The notes below the pieces were generated by a model. It had not been told where the DNA came from. It did no database searches and saw only the letters and a list, made by a program, of their open reading frames with translations. A stretch of 31,715 nucleotides of DNA from Irineochytrium annulatum (lineage: Eukaryota > Chytridiomycota > Chytridiomycetes > Chytridiales > Chytridiaceae): the NCBI GenBank assembly GCA_027600665.1, contig JADGJL010000210.1, positions 1-31,715 of the forward strand, given 5' to 3'. Each line of letters begins with the position of its first letter. Within the stretch, counting starts at the first letter, position 1. The position numbers and the translations under genes were made by a program. Shown one piece after another: positions 10,584 through 20,474 of this stretch.

Positions 10584-11758
10584 TTACCGAGACGACAGCC
10601 TGCTGCCCCTCCTATCGCGGCTATACCACCCTCCATCACCGTCATTAACCCCACTCAGACGCTCGCTCGTCCCCAAATCCGACGCCCAGCCCCTCGAAGT
10701 CCCAACGACCCTTATATCCATCGGCGCCCTCGCCATTGAATCCTGCGGCACAGGCACCACCTTCGCGACACCTCTCGTTAGGCTACTCGTCCCGGCCGTT
10801 TCCTTAAACGGGTGGAACGACCTATCCTCCGTCATCACCGACGCCCTCGCCGCCGAGCGCTTCTCGTCGTCCTCGGCACGGCCGGCCTGCCAGCGCCGAT
10901 ACAGCCACCACCCGCCCACGGACAGAATAAGGATCGGCATGACGATGGACAGGACGATGGCGGCAATCGTGCCGGCCGTTGGGGGCCCATTGGGGTCGTC
11001 CGAGTCGGGGGCGACAGTGGAGTTCTGGGAAGGGGAGGCGTTCCCCGATGGCGTTGGTCGGACAACGATAACGCTCGTGATGACGGCGGTTGGGCGGGAG
11101 GTGAAGGATGAATTTGGGGGGTTGGACGTGGAGACGGGGGACTGGAGGGAGGCCGACGCAGTGGAAGGCGAGAAATCGGGCAACCCGACGGAAGGAGCGG
11201 AAGCGGGAATGATGGCAGCGGTGGGCGCGGCAGCGGGGGCCCCGGTCGTGCTGGCAGGCACGTTGACTCGGTACAGAAAGTAACGAAGGCCGAGCGTCGG
11301 GTCGTACCCACCGCACGGCGTGCCGTCGCTGCAAGGTAGCTCCTGGCAGGCCGAGAGCGGCTGTACGAATGCAGCCTGGGCCGAGACGAGCTGCTGCTGC
11401 GCGTTGGTCGGCATGCACGCGCAGAGCACGTTTCCCGAGGTCGGGTTCGCCGGGTCGGGTGAGAGGAGGGCCCATCGGGCGTGTGTTGTGCCGCAGATGT
11501 TGCCGCAGTCCAGCGAGCTGAGCTGAGTACTGTTGGGAGATAGTCAGGATTTTCAAGCAGCTCGAAGGGAAGGAGGAAACGGTACCTCGGCAGTGTGCGC
11601 TCGCCGAGGGCGCTGAAGCTCCAAGGCATGTTGACATTTGTGGCCCCATAGCATCCTTGAGCGACCATGAACTGGGCAGAGGCAAGCTCCGGCGCGATCG
11701 CCAGCAGAGCGACGACGGCCCACATCAGAACGCCGGCCGGGGACACCGTCGGCGACAT
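10584..11758 (-). CDS. WSC-like single-pass cell-wall sensor protein
   Basis: Exons 11758..11586 and 11529..10584 give 372 aa. The 56-nt intron (11530..11585, GTACCG...CAACAG) joins RTLP|STQLSS in frame. A signal peptide is clear (hydrophobic VLMWAVVALLAIAPELASA, cleavage near residue 28). A cysteine-rich ectodomain follows, with the order seen in WSC domains: QGCYGATN, SLDCGNICG, NVLCACMP, ACQELPC, PCGGYDP, then an aromatic end (LRYFLYRV). A Ser/Thr/Pro-rich stretch, probably O-mannosylated, leads to one transmembrane helix (GTIAAIVLSIVMPILILSVG) and a basic, Ser-rich cytosolic tail. Yeast WSC proteins sense wall stress and signal through Rho1. That role is inferred from the shared architecture. 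The ectodomain is divergent, so a different extracellular ligand is possible. Confidence 0.8.
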
Positions 11759-11938
11759 GGCGGATGCTGCTGCTCCGGTCAGGATTACAGCCAATGCTGT
11801 TGGTGCAGGAAGCCTCTGCGGGGCAGGGGGTTGGCGCCCAACATCAAACCTGTTTGACTCCCTGACCAAGAACTGTTTACTGAACCCCTTACCTTCATTC
11901 GGTGTTTCCGAGCAAGACGCCCAGATTCCATCCACTAT

Positions 11939-11976
<38 letters not shown>
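11939..11976. repeat. (AC)n(AT)n compound microsatellite
   Basis: About ten AC units pass directly into about nine AT units. The tract lies some 180 bases upstream of the wall-sensor start codon, within its likely promoter or 5' UTR. The sequence can form unusual helices and is expected to vary in length. Confidence 0.95.
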
Positions 11977-12794
11977 TTGGGTTATTTTTGGTTTACAGTT
12001 CCCATTCCTCTGGCGGGAGTCGACGACAATAAAAAGTTCTCTCAGCAAAGAGGAGCGTCAGAAAATGGAAGATAGATTTTCAAAACAACGCAACAATGTC
12101 GAGTAATGCAACAACAACACGTGTCCAAGTCTTTCGCGTGTTCGATCGCTCGGAACTGGAGAAGGCGCTCTATATCGGGTTGGACGCCGACGGTCGTACT
12201 GTTGCGGTCTGGGCCGCCGTCGCTACGATCGCAGTCCTTGTTCAAATAGCTACATCAAAAGCGGTCCATGATGGAGGGAGAAGAGGAAGCTTACAAGATG
12301 GCAGTCTCCTATCGCGCACGACGCATCCGGATGCTTGACATAACCGTCCCAGGCTCATAACAGCCTCTCTGCATCCCTTGGTTCACAGCTCGCACAACAA
12401 TTTTCTCGAGATCATGCCACACAGGGATTTCCAGTCCGTCCCTCAACTTCAAAAAAAGCCTTGGGCACGGCCGCAAGCGGATGACGCGAACTCGCTGTTC
12501 AGGATAAATAGCAGGAGATCCCCTCGCTTCCAGAGACGTCACGCTGACTCGTCACGCCGGTTCCCATGGATGCAGTGGTCGTAGCCTGCTCGATTAGCAT
12601 GCTCACAAGCGCGGGAGGACCCGCACCTTACATATTCCGACCATGGATCTGCCAAATGCCCCGCCGAGGAAGCCGTCCAACACGACATCGTAGCAAACAC
12701 ACGCAGCAGAGGCGACAGCACCGCAGGAGAATACACTGCAACGACTGAACGAGTTGTGGTTGCCGCCGCCTGTAATAACGCTTGAATTTTTTGC

Positions 12795-12801
12795 TATAAA
12801 A
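12795..12801 (+). promoter_or_regulatory. Possible TATA box for the zinc-ribbon gene
   Basis: TATAAAA in a local AT-rich patch, about 262 bases upstream of the ATG at 13063. The distance would imply a long 5' UTR or an upstream non-coding exon, so the assignment is weak. Confidence 0.3.
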
Positions 12802-13062
12802 TATTTATCTTATCTAGTCTCTCAAAAGCTACCTTTGCTATAAGTTGCCTTTTTCACCTCCTCCAAGCTTCATGTTCGCCCTGCACGGCACCATGTTGGC
12901 GTACGCACTCCAGGCTGCCGGGTTATACCTCAAGAGGGAGGTGTTGAGCTGCTGCGCGAGTTCGTTGGGCTGGCGGCAGGAGCCTTCGGGTGGACTTGGT
13001 TGCGACTACCATAGTCACGCTAACAAGCTAGAGGCCGCTTTCCCCCTCGCTTACCAGTTATT

Positions 13063-13392
13063 ATGGACGAGTACAGCACTGTCAACGCGAATTCGGCGAG
13101 AGTCACGTGGAGGCTCTGCGAGCGCGCGGACGACGAGGATGCGTACATTGATAAGTTCCACGACGTCAACGGCAGGCTCGTCATAGACGGGCACTGCGAG
13201 AGATTATCGATTTTGACGATGATGATGGCGCGGGTTGAAGCGTCCAGGACCTGCGAGTTGTGCGGGAGAGCTGGGACAAGGAGGTACCAAGTGATGAGTG
13301 AAGCTCCTAATCGCCTTTGTGTGCAATGCGACTATTGCTACCGTGCCGAGTACGATGAGGAGCCAGAATGGGATATTGATTCCGATTGTTGA
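13063..13392 (+). CDS. Small zinc-ribbon protein, bacterial-like
   Basis: An intronless 109-aa frame. The visible core is a short basic/acidic N-terminus, then DKFHDVNGRLVIDG, a helix-like segment (RLSILTMMMARVEASRT), and four or more zinc-ligand cysteines: CELCG at about residues 64-68, then CVQCDYC near residues 86-92. The tail is acidic. The order KF..NGRL.IDG, helix, CE.CG..G, C..C resembles small hypothetical proteins of bacteria and phages that I recall with a CEVCG...LCD pattern. That likeness is from memory, not a search. The start is the first ATG after an in-frame stop upstream. An AATAAA lies 83 bases after the stop. Role unknown. It could be a real single-exon gene, the last exon of a longer gene, or a transferred fragment. 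Confidence 0.55.
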   Translation: MDEYSTVNANSARVTWRLCERADDEDAYIDKFHDVNGRLVIDGHCERLSILTMMMARVEASRTCELCGRAGTRRYQVMSEAPNRLCVQCDYCYRAEYDEEPEWDIDSDC

Positions 13393-14567
13393 GGCTGGGA
13401 GGTGAACAGCGAGGTTCTATGTGTTATGACTGATCGCAAGCCTTTATAATACATGTCGCTTTTCTTCTCAGGGTAATAAAGAAGTTGCCTTGCTCGGCAA
13501 TTCAAAATCACTTGGTCGGCTCCTTAGGTCGACGTTGGATTCAATCATTAGAAATATATCGCCACAGCAAGCATGCGAACGATGATTAAGTGAATCCAAC
13601 TGAACACAACGGTGGACGGCCGCGGATTACAATTTAAGACGGGGACGTGTGGTTAGGTTGGGTATGCCTTGCACCGCAGTCCTAAAATTCCGCACCTGAA
13701 CGCCTTATAGTTTCCCAGTTACGTCTTACTGTTCGTTAAATGCGTGTATAATACGGGCCATTTTTTCGTTAATTGCGGATTTTTCGGCTCTATCCTTCCC
13801 CTTCTTTCTGAATATTTTAAGTACTCTTCCCTTTCCACCGTAATCTGTCCCGTGCGGTTATTCTAGACAGCAACTTTACATTTTACGTAAGTAGTGGGTG
13901 CCAGGTGCGGCGGAAGGTACTTGAGTGGGAGACTGCGGAAGTTCTCGTCGAGCATCCAGAGCTTTCAAGCGTCCAGCGGGAGGAGGTCCGACGGCGGGAC
14001 GGAGGTCAGGTCTGAGGCGAGTCTGCGAATGTGGGGACCTTCATATTGATTAAATGTTTTACTTTCGGTCGGTGCCTCACTTTCAATCTAATGAGAATGT
14101 GACTTGCAACATAAAAAGTGCTGCTGTTATCCATCTCGTAACAATTTCTGAATTCGTGCATGTAACTTCCACAGTTGCGATCATCGTTTGTAGCAGTCTC
14201 TCGACTGCGTCAGCGCAAGGCTAAGTGAACTTAAATCGAATGAAAAAAAAGTCATTTAATGATTTTCTCAACAGCATATAATGTCAAGAAGATAGCAGGA
14301 ACGAAAACCAAAGGGCAGGTAAGGGGTGTAGGAAAAAAAAATATATATATACCAGTCACATCATGTACAGCACACACGTCACATTTTCTGGCGGCAAAGG
14401 TTGCCATTAATTGTCCGAATTTTGGTTTGGGCACAGGAAAATGAAAGAGTAGTAACAAAAGATAATAATGGTAGGAAACCGAAAATATGAAACCAACGTC
14501 CAAGGAAAGATAAATTAACAAGGTATAAGAAAAACAAAGATTTAAAAGCTATTATTTAACCTACCCA
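13393..14567. other. Intergenic region, AT-richer, no gene seen
   Basis: About 1.17 kb between the zinc-ribbon gene and the stop of the secreted modular protein. Composition is clearly more AT-rich than the coding regions. A minus-strand 89-codon frame at 14252-14521 is Leu/Phe-rich only because of A/T runs. The part just below 14567 is the expected 3' UTR of the modular protein. No tRNA, repeat family or element was recognised. Confidence 0.5.
13475..13480 (+). terminator. AATAAA polyadenylation signal
   Basis: Canonical hexamer 83 bases downstream of the zinc-ribbon stop codon, in an AT-rich context. It supports that small frame as a transcribed gene. Confidence 0.45.
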
Positions 14568-16583
14568 TCACCACTTGCCCCCCTTCTTCCCATACTTGTT
14601 CCCATAAGGCCCATTGCAAGGGCTCTGGCGCTTCTCCGTCCACCACTTGGCATCGCACGTCGTGCCGCGAGCGCACGACATCTCAACCCACTTGCCGTGA
14701 TCGCACTGGTAGAAAATCGATTTGTCGCCGTCGTCGCACCCGTAGTTCTGGCCCTTCCACGATCCCCAAGCCTTGCTGCAGTCCTCGTGTCCGTAGTTGC
14801 GCTGCTTTGCCACGTTGTACTTGGGCGGCTCAGGGGCGTAGGTCGGCGTCGGCGTGGGTGCGTAGGACGGCTGGGGCGTGTACTTCGGCGGCGTCTTAGG
14901 GGCGTAGGATAGCGTGGGCGCGCCGTATTGGACTGGGGTGGTGTACTTGGGCTCGTAAGCGGGCGATCCGTACGGCTTGGGCTCGGGCGTATAACCATCG
15001 TAGCCGCCGTCGCCGCCGCCATATGGACCGTTGCAAGGGCTCCACTGCTTCTCGAGCCACCACGCAACGTCACAGGTGGTGCCGGCCGCGCAGTCCATCT
15101 TGGTCCATTTGCCGTGGTCGCAGATGTAGAAGACTCTCTCGTCGTCGTCGTCGCAGCTGTAGTTTTGGCCCTGGTACGAACCCTCGCTGACGCTGCAGTC
15201 CTCGTCGTCACCGTAGCTGTCGCCCTTCGAGTACTTCATCTGCTTCACGCCGTCAACCTGCAGCGGCTCAGGCGTGTCCGTGGGATTAGGGGAAGTGTCC
15301 TGCGGCTCGTCCGTAAGAGTAGGGGTAGTGTCTTGCGGCTCGTCCGTGGGAGCCCCGTTCGGCGTGGGCAGCGTGGGCGTCGAAAGGGGCGAAGAATTCG
15401 CGTCGCCGCCGTCATCACTGTCATCGCCGCCCTTGCAAGGGGCTCGTTGCTTGTCGCTCCACGACGCAAGATCGCAGGTAGTGCCCTTCGCACAGTCTTT
15501 CTCGACCCAGAAGTCTGATGGAGAAGGATGAACATGACATTAATAAAACAACTTAGCATTCATCAAATTACGGTGTTCGCAGGCGTAGAACATTCTGTCG
15601 TACTTGTCACTGCACTTGTAATTATCACCCGCGTACAAGTCGCAGTATTTATCGAAGCTATCCCCGTTCGGCGTGGGCGACGAATCTTCGTCGTCGCCGT
15701 CATCACCGTCATCGTCGCCCTTGCAAGGGGCTCGTTGTTTGTCGCTCCACGACTCGAGATCGCAGGTAGTGCCCTTCGCGCAATCTTTCTGGGCCCAAAA
15801 GCCTGATGGAGAAAGATAAGCAACATGGCATGAAGGAAACAACTTGGCATTCAACAAATTACCGTGCTCGCAGGCGTAGAACATCCTGTCGTACTTGTCA
15901 CTGCACTTGTAATTATCACCCGCGTACAAGTCGCAGCGGTCGTAATGAACGGAGCCCGCCTTCTCCTTCACTGCGCTGTACTTAAGGGGCTCAGGAGCGT
16001 AGGTCGGCGTCGGCTTGGGCGCATAGGACGGCTGGGGCGTGTACTTCGGCGGCGTCTTAGGGGCGTAGGAAGGCGTGGGAGTACCGTATTGGACCGGGGT
16101 GGTGTACTTGGGCTCGTAGGCGGGCGATCCGTACGGCTTGGGCTCGGGCGTGTAACCGCCGTAGCCACCGTCGTCGCCGTGGTACGGGCCATTGCAAGGG
16201 GACTGCTGCTTCTCGGTCCACCACTCGACGTCGCAGGTCGTGCCGGCGGCGCATTCCATCTGGACCCACTTGCCTAATAATGACGAGACGAAGATTAGGC
16301 GACTGAAGAAACCCAAAAAAAACGCGACGGCAGTCACGAAGGAATAATTACCGTGGTCGCAGATGTAGAACGCGGACTTGTCCTCGTCGTCACAAGCGTA
16401 GTTCTGACCCTGGTAAGAACCCTCTGCGACGCTGCAGTCCTCATCGTCGCCATACCCTCCGTAGCCCTGCTCCTTGGGAGGGGCCTGGTAGGGCTGGTAG
16501 TCTCCGTCCATCTGCTTCACGGACCGGGCGACGGCGCCGGTGGCGGATAGGGCCGCGATGGCCAGGAGGGAAGTCGCGAGCAT
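14568..16583 (-). CDS. Secreted protein with five CBM19-like cysteine modules
   Basis: Model: exons 16583..16352, 16273..15863, 15802..15572 and 15514..14568, giving 606 aa. All three introns are GT-AG and phase 1, and fall after the same CDHG/CEHG codon. A signal peptide opens the protein (MLATSLLAIAALSATGAVA). Five modules follow, each with the pattern DC/RC...G.NY.C......FY.C.HG.W....CA.GTTCD...W..K..(S/A)PC. Modules 1-2 and 4-5 are separated by nearly identical Pro/Tyr-rich linkers (YTPEPKPYGSPAYEPKYTTP...). Modules 2-3 are joined by an acidic Asp-rich spacer, and 3-4 by Thr/Pro/Asp repeats (TDEPQDT). The cysteine spacing and the FYxCxHGxW/CAxGTxC core are like chitin-binding CBM19 domains of fungal chitinases. 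No catalytic domain is present. A wall- or chitin-binding surface protein is the likeliest role, by inference. Confidence 0.85.
15515..15862 (-). repeat. Near-identical duplicated module plus intron (modules 2 and 3)
   Basis: The introns at 15803..15862 and 15515..15571 are close copies: both begin GTAATTTG and end CTTTCTCCATCAG or CCTTCTCCATCAG, with matching AATGC-AAGTTGTTT blocks. The exon parts encode the identical string YAGDNYKCSDKYDRMFYACE. This marks a recent tandem duplication that copied module and intron together. Confidence 0.85.
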
Positions 16584-16916
16584 TGCAGATTGGCAGCCGC
16601 GTCTTTGCAGCCGATGATGATGGTGGGTGCAGCGCGCTACAAAATGAATTTGACGTTCGATGACAGCTAAGGAGCCACACGACTTTGTGGATGCAATGAT
16701 GTTTACCATTTACTCAATAGAAACCGTGTAAGGCTGAAGCGGTAGTGTACGTAACGACCAAAAAAACGATAAACGAGAAACGAATCGCTCGCACACGCCA
16801 CTTGCGCGATGCAACAGCAGAGTAGCAGCGAGTGACAACAACCGCCAAAAGAAAGGAGTTGACAATAAAAACACAAAGGCCTTTATATGGTACACCGTTC
16901 GGGTCTGCCTCGCTCA
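16584..16916. promoter_or_regulatory. Short intergenic region upstream of the modular protein gene
   Basis: The 333 bases between the modular protein's start and the coiled-coil gene's stop must hold the promoter of the first and the 3' UTR of the second. On the minus strand CCATATAAAG at 16881-16890 is a TATA-like string about 300 bases upstream of the ATG; its use is uncertain. Confidence 0.45.
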
Positions 16917-17326
16917 TCAATACGGGCCCGCGTATCGATCCGGTCCCCTCGCGTCCCTTCCCCCAGGCGGCGGGGGCGGCAGCTCTCTGGTCGGCGGCGG
17001 TCCTATCGGCCCCCCCGGCCTGGACGGCAGCGGCGCAGTCGGCGGCGGCCCCTTCGGCGACATGGACGCGGGTCCTCCCATCATCATCTGAATCACCGAC
17101 GCCGGCGGCGGCACAGGGCTCCTGCCTGAAATCATCATCGGCGGCCCCCCCACGCTCGTGAGAGACGGCCTCCGCTGCCCCGACGCGGCGGCAAAGCCGG
17201 CGGGAGGCAGCGCGCCCGTCATGACGGATAGCGATCCTTGCATCGGCGCCTGCGCCACGGGGCTCGGGACAACCATGTGAGGGTTCGCCACCATGACGGA
17301 ACGTCTCGCAGGACCCTGCTGTTGGC

Positions 17327-17358
<32 letters not shown>

Positions 17359-20300
17359 GAGTTTGCGAAGGCCGCCGCGGCCGCGTGGGTGAGGATAGGC
17401 GACGGCGGGGGCGGCGCGTGCGCGAGGAAGAGGAAGGAGGCTCGCGCGACGTCCGGCGTCGAGCCAGACCGAGGAGTCATAGGGTTTCCGGTCTGTGGGG
17501 TCATCATGACTGTTTGGGGCGTCATGATGACGGTCGAGGCCGGGGACGGCGTGTCGAAGGCGACGGCCGGGCTGACGACGTTGGGCTCGTCGAGGGCGTC
17601 GGAGGTTGCGGGTGCGAGAGCGTTGAGCTGCTGTAGGTGCCGTAGGGAGTTGGTCCGGAAGGGCGCCGGTGGCAGGTTGGACGGGAGGATAGAGGTAGGG
17701 CGGGAGGAGAGTCGAGGCGGGTTAGAGGATGACGTGGGCTGCGGGCTTGGCAACATGGAGGGGCGGGGGTTGATGGTGTCAAGGATGGTGCGGAGGGTGG
17801 TGTCGATGTTGGGGAGGTTAATGTCCTCGTTCTGCGGTGCGGCTCTGGCGGTGGGGCGACGACGAGGGGCAAGCGGGGACGCTGGGGGTGGTGTGGGTGC
17901 GTCGGCAGGTGCGCGGAGACGGATGCCCGTAGAGATGATCTCGGCCTCGAGGCCGTTAACGCGCCGAGAGAGCTCATCGATAACGCGGTCCTTGGTCTGG
18001 CCCATGGCTTCGGTGTGCTCGGCCGAGACGGATGCCCGCGCCGACAAGGACGCGAGACGGTCCAGTTCAATGTCGCGCGCCGCGAGCCGGGCTTCCAACG
18101 CCGCTATTGTCTCAGCCTGGGTCGCCAGAATCGTGTGAGCATACGTGAGCTGCACACCAAGCGAGAGAAGCGCCGACGCCGAGACGACCTCCTTTGCCGC
18201 GACACTTTTCTCCACAACCCGTTTCCCGCCCTCCGACCCGCCCCACGAGCGCACAGATCCGGCGCCAACGCCGGCAGCCGTCGCGTCCGTGTCCGTGTTT
18301 GTGAACGACGATACTTTCGATCCCAACGTCGAGCTCGACACATGGCGCGTCAGCTCCCTCCCGATCGCCAAGTGCGGGATGACAGCCACCTCCTCTGTCT
18401 GCGTCTCAATGTCCCTCAACAGGACAAACTCTTCATCATCCCCCTCCCCACCGCCGCTCAACGCGGCGCTCACTCTCCTCCGCTGGGCAACGGCATCCAC
18501 CTCCCTCGCCAGCTCGCTCCCCATCCCCATCCCCACCGTCGCCAACTGATTCTGCAGCGCCAGATGATCGCTCTCCATATCCTCCAGCTCCTCCCTCACG
18601 CGGTCCCCCTCCATCCTCGCCCTCTTGAGCTCCATCGTCAGCTCCTCGTTCGTCATCTCCAGCTCCGCCACGTGACCCTCGAGCTCCTGCACCCGCCGGG
18701 CTGTGTCCATGATCGTGTTCTGGAGGTACTCATCCCTCGCTCGCAGGCGGGCCTCGGTCTCGGACAGACGGCGTTCGTACGTCGACGCGCGCTCAAGCGC
18801 GACCTTAAGGCTGCCAATGTGGCGTGTGAAGCGTTGGATAAGAGTCGAGGGATCCATTGGGTCGTCCAAGACGATGAAATCCGAGATTGACGACGGCACG
18901 GACGCCATAGAGGTCTGGGATGGCGTGCGCCGGTGCTGTTGCTGTTGGCCGTGAAACTGAAGCAGGAAGGAATGTGCGGGGCCCTGGCCCGCTCCGGCGC
19001 TGGACAGGTCAGGGGTAGGCTGGTTATGGGAAGGGTTTCGGGTGGTGCGGAGGCGGCGGGTAACCTCCATCGAATCTTCGGCGAGGACTGTGAGGTCGTT
19101 GGCGTAAGAGAGGAGGAGAACGTGGTCGATGAATGCCTGGTCGTCGCTTTTGGGGGTGGATGGGCGGTCCAATGTCGTAGGCCGCGAATTAGGGACAGAC
19201 CTCGAAGCGGCCGTAACAGCGTTCGTCGAATGTTGCCGCGGAGGCGCGATGAGGGGTTGCATCGGCGGCTGCATTTGCTGTGCGTGCTGCATGGCCCGCA
19301 AGGACTCAAGCTCCAGCACCATATTCTTCAGCACGCTCTCGTCGACCAAAACCTGCCGCGGCGGAAAACTTGCGTGCTCCCCGTGTTGCGTCGCAAAGAA
19401 CTCGGCTTGGTCCATCGGGGTGAATGGCGTGTCCTCCGACAACTTGTGCACCGTCGTCGACCTCGAGTCGTGCACGTCTGAGACCGACGAGGCCGAGAAG
19501 GCCGGCGAGTACCACGGCATTGTCGGGCTTAAAAGCAGAGCCGCATCATCAGAGTCGGGGGAGGTGGGCGCAACATTGTTCGAGTTGCCGGAGAAAGGCA
19601 TAGACGAGCGTTGCGAGGACGGCCGCCGGTAGACGGCCGTTGATGCCGTCGTGGAAGCCGTCAGCGTTCTCGAGAGGGTGGTGGGCTGTCCGGACATTTC
19701 AAATTTCCGACTCTCTGTCTCCATAATCTTATTTAGGGCCAAGTGGTGGTCCCTCACAATCCGCTCCATCCGAAACTGGGCGAATGATGCGTTTAGCTGT
19801 TTATGTTCTTGCAGTATGTGTAATAAGAAACTCACCCGCTCGAGCTGGCGCTCCGCTTCTCTCTCCATGGCCTCCTCTTTCCGCCTCGTTTCCGCCTCCA
19901 GGAGGTACGAAAGCTCCAAGTGCCTTTCCACCGTAATCTGTTCCAGCAGATTCGACATCGCCTGCACCTGTGTATCCGCCTTTTCAGGTGCGCCCCTCTC
20001 TGCGCCGAGCCGGCGCATAGACGTCGCCCTCGACGACTCCTTAGACAGCATGTCCTCGTCCTCATGTATTTCGAAGGCATCCCCCGCGCCGGCGCCCGAC
20101 GTGTCCATCAGCATCATGAGGAGGCTGCCTCGATCCGCGCCGGTCGCAACCGCGAGGGCCCCACTCCGATTCGGCGCCGGCCCCCGGCTCGCCGAAGACG
20201 CCAACCCCCGGGTAGGCGAGCCTAGACTGTCCAGCGAGTCCATCGAAGACGTCCGGGATCTTGAGAGTGGCGAGGTGGTGTTGCTGGTCGGTGAGAGGGA

Positions 20301-20474
20301 AGCGGCCGTTGTGCTGCCGTTGCGGTTGACGCGGTTGGTGTGGAAAGCACCGCCTCCCGCTGTCGCGATCTGGGCGGCGGCACCCTTGGCCCCCGGGGCC
20401 GGTTGCCGTGGCTCCTCGGCCTGCTGCTGCATCGACGACCACATCTGGATGCGGGCTCTGATGTCGCCCGCCAT
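16917..20474 (-). CDS. Large coiled-coil protein with Pro-rich, poly-Q C-terminus
   Basis: Exons 20474..19836 and 19775..16917 give 1,165 aa. The 60-nt intron (19776..19835, GTGAGT, branch-like GCTAAAC, end CCCAG) is stop-free and in frame, so it can be read through; removing it joins AERQLER to FRMERIVRDH inside one coil. The start chosen is the ATG of MAGDIRARIQMW; the open frame extends further upstream but is low-quality there. The first 150 residues are Ser/Ala-rich. A coil spans about 165-245 (NLLEQITVERHLELSYLLEAE and on). A second spans about 525-650 (heptads such as VQELEGHVAELEMTNEELTM). A third spans about 750-830. The last 300 residues are Pro/Ser-rich with a Gln run and end GGPIGPPPTRELPPPPPGG, suited to SH3 or profilin binding. 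It looks like a scaffold or cytoskeletal adaptor. No family is recognised. Confidence 0.8.
17328..17357 (-). repeat. CAG tract encoding poly-glutamine
   Basis: Ten perfect CTG units on the plus strand read as CAG glutamine codons in the coiled-coil gene, near residue 1,020. It is one of the purest triplet runs in the window and a likely length polymorphism. Confidence 0.9.

Larger units (their letters stand above)
11759..13062. other. Intergenic region with weak or decayed coding signal
   Basis: About 1.3 kb without a gene I can defend. It holds the wall-sensor promoter and the microsatellite. There is an 80-codon plus-strand frame at 12096-12338 with one hydrophobic patch (VAVWAAVATIAVLVQIA). 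There is a minus-strand frame at 12309-12542, and a coding-like minus-strand fragment at 12838-13005. None can be extended by clear splice sites into a full protein, so relics of dead genes are possible. Confidence 0.4.

Noticed and set aside
12096..12338. Plus-strand 80-codon frame with a hydrophobic patch
   Set aside because: It has a plausible ATG but no recognisable family, no clear splice links, and competing frames on the other strand; kept only as a remark in the intergenic entry.
12969..13062. A minus-strand intron with GTAAGC at 13052 linking to the fragment at 12838-13005
   Set aside because: In the required phase the upstream exon reads two TAA stops directly before the donor.
14568..15248. 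Two separate cysteine-module genes, one ending at 15540 and one starting at 15248
   Set aside because: A 57-nt intron at 15515-15571, near-identical to the previous intron, joins the frames into one protein; the apparent stop lies inside that intron.
14928..15518. Plus-strand 196-codon frame rich in Val/Arg/Leu
   Set aside because: Antisense shadow of the cysteine modules and linkers; its repeats mirror the minus-strand repeats.
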